This document shows, piece by piece, positions 15,326-23,909 of a stretch of DNA of 49,884 nucleotides (position 1 is its first letter; every line of letters begins with the position of its first letter). The stretch covers positions 1 through 49,884 of the forward strand of contig VHCG01000029.1 in assembly GCA_016871805.1 (NCBI GenBank), read 5' to 3'. Source of the DNA: Verrucomicrobiota bacterium. GTDB lineage: Bacteria; Verrucomicrobiota; Verrucomicrobiia; Limisphaerales; UBA9464. The position numbers and the translations under genes are program-made. The notes beneath the pieces are model-generated. The model was given only the letters and a program-made list of their open reading frames with translations. It was not told where the DNA came from and did not search any database.

Positions 15326-16891
15326 ATGCTCCGTCTCCTCCTAGGACTCCTCGGACTCCTGACCACTTCCGCACTGACCGGCGCGGAGATGGAATGGACG
15401 CTCCAGACCCGGGACCCGGCCACCGGCCAGGTGGTCCTGGTGAGGGAACGCATCGATCCCAAACGGGTGGGCGTCGTGGCCGTGGACGTCTGGAACTTCC
15501 ACTGGTGCAAGACCGCGACGATGCGGGTCGACGCCTTCGTCCCGCGGATCGACCGCGCCCTCGAGGCCGCGCGGGACCTCGGCATGACCGTGATGCTGTG
15601 TCCGAGCGACGTGGTGGACAACTACGCCGGCTTTCCGCAGCGGGAATCGGTCCTGGCCCTCCCGGGCGTCGAGGTTCCCAAGGCCGTCGACGTGACCTGT
15701 CCGCCCGTCCCGGACGCCGGCGGCTGCGCCTGTGGCCGGGAACGTTGTGCGGGCAACTATGGCTGGGATGGCATGCATCCGGCGCTCCGGATCGGGGAGG
15801 CCGACCTGATGCCGGACACCCAGGCCGAGGTCTACGCGATCTGCCAGCAGCGGGGTCTGACCCATCTGCTCTACGTCGGGTTCCACACCCAGGTCTGCCT
15901 GCTGGGCAAGCCGATGGGCCTGCGTGCGATGAAGGCCGCCGGCCTGCGCTGTGTGCTGGCCCGCGACATGACCGATGCGCATCCGGGATACGACCCGTCC
16001 CGCGGCTTCACCCCCGACCTCAACACCGAGCAGGTCGTGGCCCACTTCGAGAAGCACCTGGCACCGACGATCCAGCTCGAGGAGGAGCTGACCCGGCTGG
16101 GACGCTGGAACAAGACCCGACCGGTCGATCCGGTGCGCATCGCCCCGTGGGGGACCCGGATGCGACCACACCTGTTCGAGCAGCCCATCACAGTCACCCT
16201 CACCGCACCGCTGCAGCCAGGGGCCGAGATCCGGTACACGCTGGACGGCTCCACCCCGGGACCGCGTTCGAGCCTGTACACGACGCCGCTGGTGTTCACG
16301 AACACGACCCAGCTCCGGACGCTGGCGTTCCGGGGTGGAGTGCCCGTGGGGCTCGAGTCCGAGGGCTCCTTCGCCCGCATGATTCCGGCGCCCCCCAAGC
16401 CGGACGTGTTCATCGGGGACCTGTCCCCGGTCCGCTCCGTGGGCTTCGGCCACACCTATGGCGGCACGGTCCGATACTCCGGCACCACGCAGGCGCCACA
16501 GAAGGACAAGGCCAACACCGGAAAGCCGCTGCGGGTGGATCGCCGCAAGCCCGAGCATGGCCTCGGCGTCCACGCCCCCTGCGCGGTGGCCTATGCGATC
16601 CAGCCCGACTACGAGCGGTTCGTGGCCTACGCTGGGGTGGATGAGAACCTGGTCGACCTCAACTTCGGCTCCAACCTCGCCAAGTACCCCAGCGTCGTCT
16701 TCAAGGTGTTCATCGACGGCAAGGAGGCGAGGGTCAGCCCCGTGATGCGGATCCTGTCGCCGGCCTGGCGCTTCGACATCCCGATCCCCCGCGGATCCAA
16801 GACCCTGACGCTGGTAGCGATGGATGCCGGTGACGGCTCCCGGGAAGACCTGGCCGACTGGGCCGACGCCGGGTTCATCGTGCGCCGTTGA
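15326..16891 (+). CDS. Exported isochorismatase-like hydrolase with Fn3-associated and NPCBM domains
   Basis: A 521-residue secreted protein. A signal peptide (MLRLLLGLLGLLTTSALTGA) is followed by a cysteine-hydrolase domain of the isochorismatase superfamily (about 25-260), with Asp54 in VAVDVWNF and probable nucleophile Cys191 in GFHTQVCLLG. Next is a chitobiase C-terminal/Fn3-associated strand domain (about 285-350, EIRYTLDGSTPGPRSSLY). Last comes an NPCBM-like carbohydrate-binding module (about 365-520) with GVHAPCAVAYAI, FVAYAGVDENL and KVFIDGKEA. The carbohydrate modules imply action at the cell surface on an amide or similar bond near a glycan; the substrate is unknown. The ATG at 15326 is chosen for the signal peptide. 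Its last 17 bases overlap the convergent esterase gene. Confidence 0.82.
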   Translation: MLRLLLGLLGLLTTSALTGAEMEWTLQTRDPATGQVVLVRERIDPKRVGVVAVDVWNFHWCKTATMRVDAFVPRIDRALEAARDLGMTVMLCPSDVVDNYAGFPQRESVLALPGVEVPKAVDVTCPPVPDAGGCACGRERCAGNYGWDGMHPALRIGEADLMPDTQAEVYAICQQRGLTHLLYVGFHTQVCLLGKPMGLRAMKAAGLRCVLARDMTDAHPGYDPSRGFTPDLNTEQVVAHFEKHLAPTIQLEEELTRLGRWNKTRPVDPVRIAPWGTRMRPHLFEQPITVTLTAPLQPGAEIRYTLDGSTPGPRSSLYTTPLVFTNTTQLRTLAFRGGVPVGLESEGSFARMIPAPPKPDVFIGDLSPVRSVGFGHTYGGTVRYSGTTQAPQKDKANTGKPLRVDRRKPEHGLGVHAPCAVAYAIQPDYERFVAYAGVDENLVDLNFGSNLAKYPSVVFKVFIDGKEARVSPVMRILSPAWRFDIPIPRGSKTLTLVAMDAGDGSREDLADWADAGFIVRR

Positions 16892-19800
16892 GGGTGCTGG
16901 CGGGACCGATTCGAGCAGGCTCACCCCCTGCCCCCGATTCCGGCATCCCGATGGGCACCTCGCAGAAGGTCAGGGCCGCGAGACCGTTGGTGCCCTTCAG
17001 AAGCCGGGTCTGGCTCCAGTTCCGACTGTCGAGATACGTCAACGTCCTGCCCTCGCCACCCCCCGTCAGCTGGAGGGTCAGAACACGGCCGGCCACGCTG
17101 CCGCTGGCGACCCGTCCCCGACGGCCATCGATCAGAAACTCGCTGACCAGGCTGGGGGTCCAGACGATGTCCTGGTCGAACTCGAGGGCGAGGACGGTCC
17201 GGTCGGGCCGGGTGAACCACGCCCGGCGGAGGTTCGGTGGACCGACAGGTCCGGGGAAGGTCTTCCCATGGTCATCGCGTTCGATCAGGGGAAAGAGCAA
17301 GCGCGCAAACTCCGCATAACCGCCGGCGGGAAAGTGGCATCCGCCGGGGGGTTCGATGCCCAGGGTGGACAGGACGCTGAGACGGGAGAACGCCGTCGGC
17401 AGGTTTCGCTGTACCTCCCTCAGGCGGTTGTCGGAACCGTCGATACCCATGGAGCACGACAGCGGCCAGATCTGGAATGCGTAGTAGTGCTGGACGTTCG
17501 GATAGTCGCGCTTCCACGCCGCGGCGAGGTCGATGAAGAAGTCCCGGTAGGTCTCCCAACCGAAGCCGCCGGTGGGCCCATCGGCTCCCTGATCGTTCTC
17601 GCCCTGGTGCCAGACGATGCCCCGGATGCCGTGGGTGAGCCGGGCCTGTCGGGCGCGCCAGAGCAGCCGACCGTAGATCGTCGATGAATCGTCGGGCTGG
17701 GCCGGATTGCGTTGGTGTTGATCGATGCGCGTCCCGCCGACCGCCCCATTCAGGATGCAGATGGGCATGCCGTGGGCCTCGACCAGCCTTCGGGCCAGTT
17801 CCATGCCCCAATAGCCGATCTGGAGCCTCTCGCCATCCGGGTTGCGATGGACGGCCTCGCCCCACAGGCGGAGGCCATTCGGATCACCCGATGGACTGCC
17901 GAACGTCCGGATCCAGGGGCTTCTGAAGGCCGATTCCTCTGGGCCCCAGTCGGTGGCAACGGTATTGGACTGGCCCTGGAGCAGGTAGGCGTCGCCACAG
18001 ACGACGTTGGTGGCCCGACGCAGGACCGTTTCCTGGCCGGACCGGCGCGATCCAAACTCGACGTCATAGCGGATCAGGCCGGGCTTGAGCCGCACGGACA
18101 ACTGAAACCGCCCCCCCTTCCCGAGTCGGACCTGGGCCTCTCGCCAAAGCCTGCCATCGGCCAAGACCCGCACGAAGACGGCATCGGCCGGTGCGGCCGC
18201 CGTTCCGTGGCATAGGAGCGTTCCCTCACCCCGATCGTCGCGGGCGTAGAACTGATTGTCCTCCGGCAACTCGTCGGCGTCCGGGATCCGCTGGACCCAG
18301 CGATCCGTCTTCGGCTCCCGGACCTCTATCGTGCAGGAGCGGGTGACGGGTTGGCCTCCGTTGTCGAGCGTCGCGTTGACCGTCAACAGACCGCTGTTCT
18401 GGGCGCGGGACAGGATCAGTTTCCCGGGGGCGATGTCGCGGAGCGTGGCGATGTCACCCATCGCCCAGGACGTCGTGAGATTTGTCGCCCCGGCGGCCTC
18501 GAGCGCCGCGAGATTGCCGACCTGCGGGACGATCTCGAGGGTCCTGCGCCCATCCCAGGTCCTTGGAGCCTTCAGCGTGAACGTCGGATCTGGAATGGCC
18601 TCCCGGAGAGTGACCGGGATGTCGCGGACCTGAACCGTGTCGGCATACACCGCCCTGAACTGGAGTGTGGCCTGGGCATCACCGGTGAACCGTCCCGCGT
18701 CCAGCGTATGGTCGAACCGATCGACCGCCACGACGGTCTCGCGGCCATCGCGCTTGAGGATCCAGTAGACCTTCCGGGCTCCCCCGGCCTCTGCGGTGAC
18801 TCTCGCGGTGGCCCCTTCGACCAGGGTGATCCGGTCGTGGGACACGGCGAACCGGTCGCCGGCGGTGACCGGATGGCCAACAAGCCGCTGCAGTGGCCTC
18901 TGGTTCTCGAACTGCAGGCGAACCCAATCCGGAGATCGGACCGTCCTCGAAACCCGCACCTCGTCGATGTCCCCCTTGAAGGTGTAGTGGTCGTACCACC
19001 CCCCGATCCACAACCGTGCGGGTGAGCGGACGTTGAGCGGCGAGGAGCGGCGGGTGGATTCCACGTCGAGGACGCCATTCACGTAGAGCCGGGTGCGCCC
19101 CGACTCGTAGGTGTGCACGACATGCGTCCAGTGTCCCTCCGGGACGGGGGTCCTGCCGTCGAGGCTGGAATCGGAGAAGTAGGCGTCGACGCCGACGTGG
19201 GGCGGGCTTCGGAACTGCAGGACCACCTTGCCCTGTGCCTGTTCATTGCCCCAGCCCACCACGGTGGTGTTGGGCTTCAGCGGACGGATCCAGGCCTCGG
19301 TCGAGTGGGGTTCCGAACCGGTGGGATACCCGGTGAGCCGGTCGCCGACGAAGAATCCCTGCCCTTCCTCGAGGTGCCGGGCCGGACCCACGATGCCGCG
19401 GGTGGCGGTGGTTCCCGAATCCCGGGCCATCCCGCCGCCGACCTCGTCGCGCGGACCTCCCATGTGCCACACACCGAGATGGCCGTTGGAGGCATCAAAC
19501 ACCTCTGCGCCTCGGCCCACGGCATTCGCGCCGGCATTGCCCCAGTGGATCCGGATCTCCTGCTGGGCGTTTCCCTCGATCCTCGGGAGGCGCACCCAGG
19601 CGCTCGCCAAACGCGCGGCCGGATCCCATTCCTCCACCTGGTGGGACAGGACGGTGCCGTCGGCCAGGGCGAACCGAAGGTCGGCCCCGTCCGGACGCGC
19701 CTCGTCGAAGCGGAAGGTCCCTCCATCGAGGCGCACCAGCAGGGGGAACCCCTCGACTGTGGTTCCAGCGGGCATCGCTGCGCCGTCGGGCGTGGTGAGA

Positions 19801-19919
19801 ACCCAGAGCGATGCCGAATGGCGCCACTCCGTCAGTCTCTCGGCACCAGCGGCACCAGCGGCGCCAACGACACCCGCAGTACAGGCCAGTACCAGGCCCA
19901 GGGCGATGCGGTTCTTCAT
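16875..19919 (-). CDS. Exported DUF2341-LamG-sialate O-acetylesterase (SASA) protein
   Basis: A 1014-residue secreted protein. The signal peptide MKNRIALGLVLACTAGVVGA fixes the start at 19919. Domains in order: DUF2341 (about 30-130, ending EIRIHWGNAGANA); a LamG/concanavalin-like fold (about 135-340, with THVVHTYESGRTRLYVNG and IDEVRVSRTVRS); Ig-like linker strands (about 350-540); and a GDSL/SGNH SASA esterase (about 625-885). The esterase shows GQSN with Ser651, GGTRIDQHQ, IVWHQGEND and the CHFPAGGYAEFARLLF His region. SASA enzymes remove O-acetyl groups from sugars such as sialic acid or xylan. It is convergent with the isochorismatase-like gene, overlapping it by 17 bases. The deacetylation target is inferred, not shown. 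Confidence 0.85.
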   Translation of the reverse strand: MKNRIALGLVLACTAGVVGAAGAAGAERLTEWRHSASLWVLTTPDGAAMPAGTTVEGFPLLVRLDGGTFRFDEARPDGADLRFALADGTVLSHQVEEWDPAARLASAWVRLPRIEGNAQQEIRIHWGNAGANAVGRGAEVFDASNGHLGVWHMGGPRDEVGGGMARDSGTTATRGIVGPARHLEEGQGFFVGDRLTGYPTGSEPHSTEAWIRPLKPNTTVVGWGNEQAQGKVVLQFRSPPHVGVDAYFSDSSLDGRTPVPEGHWTHVVHTYESGRTRLYVNGVLDVESTRRSSPLNVRSPARLWIGGWYDHYTFKGDIDEVRVSRTVRSPDWVRLQFENQRPLQRLVGHPVTAGDRFAVSHDRITLVEGATARVTAEAGGARKVYWILKRDGRETVVAVDRFDHTLDAGRFTGDAQATLQFRAVYADTVQVRDIPVTLREAIPDPTFTLKAPRTWDGRRTLEIVPQVGNLAALEAAGATNLTTSWAMGDIATLRDIAPGKLILSRAQNSGLLTVNATLDNGGQPVTRSCTIEVREPKTDRWVQRIPDADELPEDNQFYARDDRGEGTLLCHGTAAAPADAVFVRVLADGRLWREAQVRLGKGGRFQLSVRLKPGLIRYDVEFGSRRSGQETVLRRATNVVCGDAYLLQGQSNTVATDWGPEESAFRSPWIRTFGSPSGDPNGLRLWGEAVHRNPDGERLQIGYWGMELARRLVEAHGMPICILNGAVGGTRIDQHQRNPAQPDDSSTIYGRLLWRARQARLTHGIRGIVWHQGENDQGADGPTGGFGWETYRDFFIDLAAAWKRDYPNVQHYYAFQIWPLSCSMGIDGSDNRLREVQRNLPTAFSRLSVLSTLGIEPPGGCHFPAGGYAEFARLLFPLIERDDHGKTFPGPVGPPNLRRAWFTRPDRTVLALEFDQDIVWTPSLVSEFLIDGRRGRVASGSVAGRVLTLQLTGGGEGRTLTYLDSRNWSQTRLLKGTNGLAALTFCEVPIGMPESGAGGEPARIGPASTLNGAR

Positions 19920-20048
19920 GGGGAGACTGGGATCAGAAACGACGGGGTATACCGGTGGCCTCGCGCCGCGGATCCTGAGGGGCGATGGCGACAACCGACC
20001 TCGGGATTGCCGGTTCGGGCAGGGGCTGTCGGACGGTGCTGGGATGGT

Positions 20049-20795
20049 TCATCGGGCCTTCTCCGGAACTCCCCAGAGGCGTCCGACCAGCGCCTCCATC
20101 TCGGGATCGGCCTGATGCAGTTCACCGCGGTGGAACGGAAAGAAGTCGTTCCGGGTGAAATAGGCTTCGGTGCTTTCGGCGAAGTACTCCATCGGCGTGG
20201 TCAAGGCATACGCCCGGTCGAACCGTCGCCGTCCCTCGGAATCCTGTCGTTCGACGCGGTCATAGACTCCGCTGGCCTTGGCCTTCTCATACTGGGCCTT
20301 GATCTCGACGTTTCCGAACCCGCCCTCCAGCACCCGGTCGTGGTAGCCGTGAGCCAGTTCGTGGAGCGTGAAGTTGGGCATGCGTCGTGTCTCGGCCTCG
20401 AAATCCTCGACCCCGGTGAATTCCACGCCTCGGGCCATGTCCGGGTTGCGCTGATGGGACCGCAGCCATCCGGCATCGGGATGATACTCGGCACCTGATC
20501 GGACCGCCGGATAGGGCGGGGAGAACCACAGTCGGATCTCGCGGAGTTTTCCGACGGCGGGGGCGGGGACGACCCGCACGATCTCCTGCAGCTGGATCCG
20601 CAGGAGCTCGAGGGCCTTGGCGGTGAGGACAGGTTGGTCCTTCAGCAGGCGCACATCGACCAGGACCGTCCAGCCCTCGATCACCTGGGTCTGGTGGGTC
20701 GGCTCGGTCGCCCCGACAGCCGGCCACAGCAGGAACCCGAGGGCCAGAATGCGCAGGAGGGCGGCTGCAAATGAACGGGTCGATCCAGGATTCAT
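20049..20795 (-). CDS. Exported putative zinc metallopeptidase (HExxH)
   Basis: A 248-residue protein with an N-terminal signal (ALLRILALGFLLWPAVGA) and a zincin motif HELAHGYHD (His145, Glu146, His149). A Glu in EYFAESTEAYF about 58 residues later (Glu204 or Glu207) fits a third zinc ligand, as in gluzincin-like or anthrax-lethal-factor-like folds. A Trp/Tyr-rich stretch (IRLWFSPPYPAV) precedes the active site. The start at 20795 gives a clean signal peptide; an ATG 33 bases upstream is also in frame. It precedes the SASA gene on the same strand, with a 129-base gap. I do not know the substrate; peptidase activity is inferred from the motif only. Confidence 0.65.
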   Translation of the reverse strand: MNPGSTRSFAAALLRILALGFLLWPAVGATEPTHQTQVIEGWTVLVDVRLLKDQPVLTAKALELLRIQLQEIVRVVPAPAVGKLREIRLWFSPPYPAVRSGAEYHPDAGWLRSHQRNPDMARGVEFTGVEDFEAETRRMPNFTLHELAHGYHDRVLEGGFGNVEIKAQYEKAKASGVYDRVERQDSEGRRRFDRAYALTTPMEYFAESTEAYFTRNDFFPFHRGELHQADPEMEALVGRLWGVPEKAR

Positions 20796-21154
20796 GCGGT
20801 TGCCCAATCGTCCGGAAGAGAGTCCCACCCTGCGAGTCTGAGTTTTCGGGAAGCGACCTGTGGCGGCACCGGTCCGACCGGTCCATGTCCATGTCGACAG
20901 GACGGCAAGGGTTCGTCCAGGAGGGGCAAAGTCCCAGTCCCGATCGGCACCGGATTTACCCCTCAGGGTAGGTCCTCGTTCCTCAACCCAACCCCGGGCT
21001 CAAGGCCTTAACGCCGTTGGCGTAGGGAAGGTGGGTGCTCCCACACCCAGTGATGGAGGGCACTGCATCACCCGCCGGCGTCCAAAGATGGCCCCCTTTC
21101 CCTTCTCCCGTCTCCCCTGTCTCCCTCCGCGTCACCACGTCACCGCGTGAGTCC
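20796..21154. other. Gene-free region with two dispersed repeats
   Basis: These 359 bases hold no supportable gene. Two dispersed repeats sit side by side near the right end: the 33-base repeat (21031-21063) and the CTCCGTGTCTCC-type repeat (21113-21155). The left part (20796-21030) must include the promoter of the metallopeptidase gene, but no clear boxes are visible. The region ends exactly where the truncated oxidase-subunit frame stops. Confidence 0.5.
21031..21063 (+). repeat. Dispersed 33-base repeat, copy 2
   Basis: It matches 3264-3296 at 31 of 33 positions in the same orientation. GGGTGCTCCCACACCC can form a short hairpin. It is 49 bases from the second dispersed repeat, a pairing not seen at the first copy. 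Confidence 0.65.
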
Positions 21155-21155
21155 C
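21113..21155 (+). repeat. Dispersed CTCCGTGTCTCCGCGT-type repeat, copy 2
   Basis: This is the counterpart of 1281-1324 in the same orientation, with one single-base gap and scattered mismatches; both end GTGAGTCCCT. It abuts and partly supplies the stop codon (21155-21157 on the minus strand) of the broken coxB frame. Confidence 0.6.
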
Positions 21156-21658
21156 TATCTGTTCTGCCCCGCATAGAGTGCCACGATCAACCACCGCCTA
21201 AAACTCTTACCGCCCATGGAGCAATTTTTGCGGTCCGGTCGATGGAGCTCATTGGCGGTGACGATGCCGAGTCCGGGATACTGGATCTCCCACCACCACT
21301 GGGGTCCCACGACACGGACCTGCAGGGCATCGGGAGGGAGGGGGGCGTTCTGGATCGCGGCGGTGGTGCGGAGGGTGGCGACCACCAGCACAACCACAAC
21401 CAGGATGGGGATGGCGGTCCAGGCCATCTCGAGCTGGACGCTGCCGTAGATCTGGGCGGGTTCGGAATCGTCGTCACCGGGTCGGCTCCAAAACCGGACG
21501 ACGGCATAGGCGAGCAGTCCGCCGACCACCAGGAAGATCGCGGTGCAGATCAATAGGGCCAGAATGGAGACCTCGTGGATGGCTTCTGCCGGGGCCGAGA
21601 GGGGCTTGAAGATGTTGGCCACTGGATGCGTGGCCGCCAGGAGGCCAGGGCTTGCCAT
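21155..21658 (-). pseudogene. Truncated cytochrome c oxidase subunit II (coxB remnant)
   Basis: The frame encodes the N-terminal part of a heme-copper oxidase subunit II: a two-helix membrane hairpin (ILALLICTAIFLVVGGLLAY and WTAIPILVVVVLVVATLRT) with LEMAWTAIP, then the strand VVGPQWWWEIQYP and GIVTANELH, where the copper-A domain begins. After ANELH (about base 21242) homology stops and 28 unrelated residues run to a stop beside a dispersed repeat. The CuA ligands and the catalytic interface are therefore missing and the product cannot work as an oxidase subunit. No other oxidase gene is nearby. The start is unclear: the frame is open upstream to an ATG at 21739, but family similarity only covers the part from the ATG at 21658. 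Confidence 0.75.
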
Positions 21659-21895
21659 GGCACAGCACCCCGAATTCCGACATCGCAACCACGATCTCCT
21701 TCGGCGAAGGGTTTTGCAGAAGAGAGGAATCAGGCACACGCAGAAGTTTCCGTCAAAGGATCCACCACGACAGTGTCTCCAGACTGTTTTTCAGCCCTGG
21801 CAAAGTCAATGTACCGGAGGATTTCTCAATCCGAGTGATCCGAGAGGCATTCCCAGGGGCTCTCTTTAAGTCGACGTCACTCGAAATGGCGACAC

Positions 21896-23812
21896 TCAAG
21901 TGGGGAGTCTGCTTCCGGTGATGCCGCGGGATCCTCGATTCAGGCTTTCGCTCCAAACGACCGGCTGGAGGCGTGTCCAAAGGTTTTCGCCGTCCTGGTG
22001 GTTGGGATGTTCGAGACCGAGAAATCGGGTCCACTCGGCGCGTGCCGTTCCGATCCAGGGCGAGTCGGTGTTCCGAGCCAGAATCTCCTCGGTTTCAGCA
22101 CGAAGCGGACCTCGAAACCAAACGTGTTTGGGAGAATTCCAACCAATCTTGTCCCTCCTGCTACGGAGCGGATCCGGGACCAGTCCACGAACGGAATCCC
22201 GAAGGATCCTTTTGGTGAAACCCGCACCGATCCGACTCGTCCATGGCAACGCAAACGCGAAGCTGACCAGTCTCCAATCCATGAAGGGCATTCGGATCTC
22301 GACACCGCTTGCCATCGAGTAGCGGTCATAGTTCCTCAGCAGCGTGGGAAGAAACGTCGAGTGGAATGCCTCAAACAGGGAACGCGTCAGCCAGTCCATC
22401 TGCTGGAACCTGGGATGGGACTGGTCTTGGTAGAAGGTGTCCTGAGCCAAGGGGGGACGAGGCTTACCAGAGAGGCGTTGCAGGCAGCGAACCGGCGGCG
22501 TCAGCGCGAGCCTCAGTCGAACAGCGATTCGATGTCGCAACCACTCCCACAGAGGAATCGCTGCGGGTGGTTTCAGTTCCCCGGAAACCAGGGAGTTGAC
22601 GATAGAACGCACCTCGGCCAACTGCGTGCGCTGAGTGGCATCCCATTCAGAGAACCTCAAATGGCCGTAACCGCTCAGCAATTCATCTGCACCGTGTCCG
22701 TCCAAGGTCACCCGAGTCCCGCTCTCCCGGATGGCCCGATAGGTGGCCAGCATGGGGAGCGGAAGTGTCAGATAGGGATCTTCTACCTGAAACAACGCCT
22801 CCTGCAGGGACCACCCGGATTTCAAGGGGTCCACGGTGACGACATTGAGTGCTGCACCCACGTGTTCGGCAGCCATCCTGGCGAAGGGTGTCTCATTAGG
22901 ACCATCAGCACCGAAGCTCGCGCAGACAGGTTTCTGCCACCCGGCAGTCTCGGAATTCCGAAGCCCGCCGACTCGACCGAGATGGGCAACACCGCATAAG
23001 ACGCTACTGGAATCCAGACCGCCGCTGAGCGTGGTTCCGACCGGAACATCCGCCCGAAGCCGGATGCGGATCGAATCGAGGAAAAGCTCACGCCAGCGCT
23101 CCACCTGCTCCTCGTATTGTAGAGGTGCCTCAGGAATGTGATCCAAGGTATTCCACCAGCGACACACGCTGAGAACGCCCCTCTTCCAAGAAGCCCAATG
23201 GCCTGCGGGAATCTTTCGGATGCCCTCGATCACTGCCACTGCGGTGGCCTCGTACCTTAAGAGGTCCTGAAAATCCTGATCGACCGATCGCGATGGGGTG
23301 ACGGACCTCATGAAGGGAAACAACCCTTTCATCTCGGAAGCGAATGCGAAGGCACCGTCCGCAAGTGACGTATAGAAGAGCGGCTTTTCCCCAAACCGAT
23401 CCCTACCCAAAAGGGCCGATCCCTCTTGTCGATCCCACAGACAGAACGCCCACATGCCGTTGCACTTCAGCTGGAAGTCTGGCCCTTCCAACATCAAACC
23501 CTGCAGGAGCACTTCGGTGTCCGACAGGGTCCTGAACTGGACACCTCTACCCTCCAATTCTTTTCGAAGTTCTATGAAATTATGAATCTCGCCGTTGAAG
23601 ACGATAACATAGCGACCGCAAGAGGAGTGCATCGGCTGGTCGCCGTCCGAACTCAGATCCACAATGGCCAAACGAGCGTGGCCCAATGCCACCGGCGTCT
23701 CACTGGGGGCCGAAGTCCATTCGGATTGATGGTCGGGACCACGATGACGCAGCAGCGAAATGCTGAGGTCCAGGCGTAATCGGGTACCGATTGTTCCAAC
23801 AATACCGCACAT
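21896..23812 (-). CDS. asnB: Asparagine synthetase (glutamine-hydrolysing)-family amidotransferase
   Basis: A 638-residue enzyme with the two AsnB domains. The class II glutaminase domain starts with nucleophile Cys2 in MCGIVGTIG (which fixes the start at 23812) and has RHRGPD, LGHARLAIVDLS and FNGEIHNF. The synthetase domain has the PP-loop SGGLDSS (263-269), LDGHGADELLSGYGH and the late EIRMPFMDWRLVSFAF. It can make asparagine, or amidate other acids; such AsnB paralogues are common in surface-polysaccharide clusters, though no glycan genes are next to it. Base composition is visibly lower in GC than the neighbours (31 of 60 at 22081-22140, against 37 of 60 at 5161-5220), and Ser/Arg codon use looks different, which suggests transfer. 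Confidence 0.9.
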   Translation of the reverse strand: MCGIVGTIGTRLRLDLSISLLRHRGPDHQSEWTSAPSETPVALGHARLAIVDLSSDGDQPMHSSCGRYVIVFNGEIHNFIELRKELEGRGVQFRTLSDTEVLLQGLMLEGPDFQLKCNGMWAFCLWDRQEGSALLGRDRFGEKPLFYTSLADGAFAFASEMKGLFPFMRSVTPSRSVDQDFQDLLRYEATAVAVIEGIRKIPAGHWASWKRGVLSVCRWWNTLDHIPEAPLQYEEQVERWRELFLDSIRIRLRADVPVGTTLSGGLDSSSVLCGVAHLGRVGGLRNSETAGWQKPVCASFGADGPNETPFARMAAEHVGAALNVVTVDPLKSGWSLQEALFQVEDPYLTLPLPMLATYRAIRESGTRVTLDGHGADELLSGYGHLRFSEWDATQRTQLAEVRSIVNSLVSGELKPPAAIPLWEWLRHRIAVRLRLALTPPVRCLQRLSGKPRPPLAQDTFYQDQSHPRFQQMDWLTRSLFEAFHSTFLPTLLRNYDRYSMASGVEIRMPFMDWRLVSFAFALPWTSRIGAGFTKRILRDSVRGLVPDPLRSRRDKIGWNSPKHVWFRGPLRAETEEILARNTDSPWIGTARAEWTRFLGLEHPNHQDGENLWTRLQPVVWSESLNRGSRGITGSRLPT

Positions 23813-23909
23813 CGGAATAACTTGCCGAGACGACCGGCTCTTCAGCAAGACTTTCGAGGGATTGGGTTCCGCGCAGGCTCAGAAAGACCCCATCCGGTAC
23901 ACCCCTCGG

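Noticed and set aside
21157-21241. Possible insertion-sequence end within the coxB remnant
   Set aside because: The 84 bases after the break show no terminal inverted repeat partner, target duplication or transposase similarity that I can see, so I left it as unexplained sequence.
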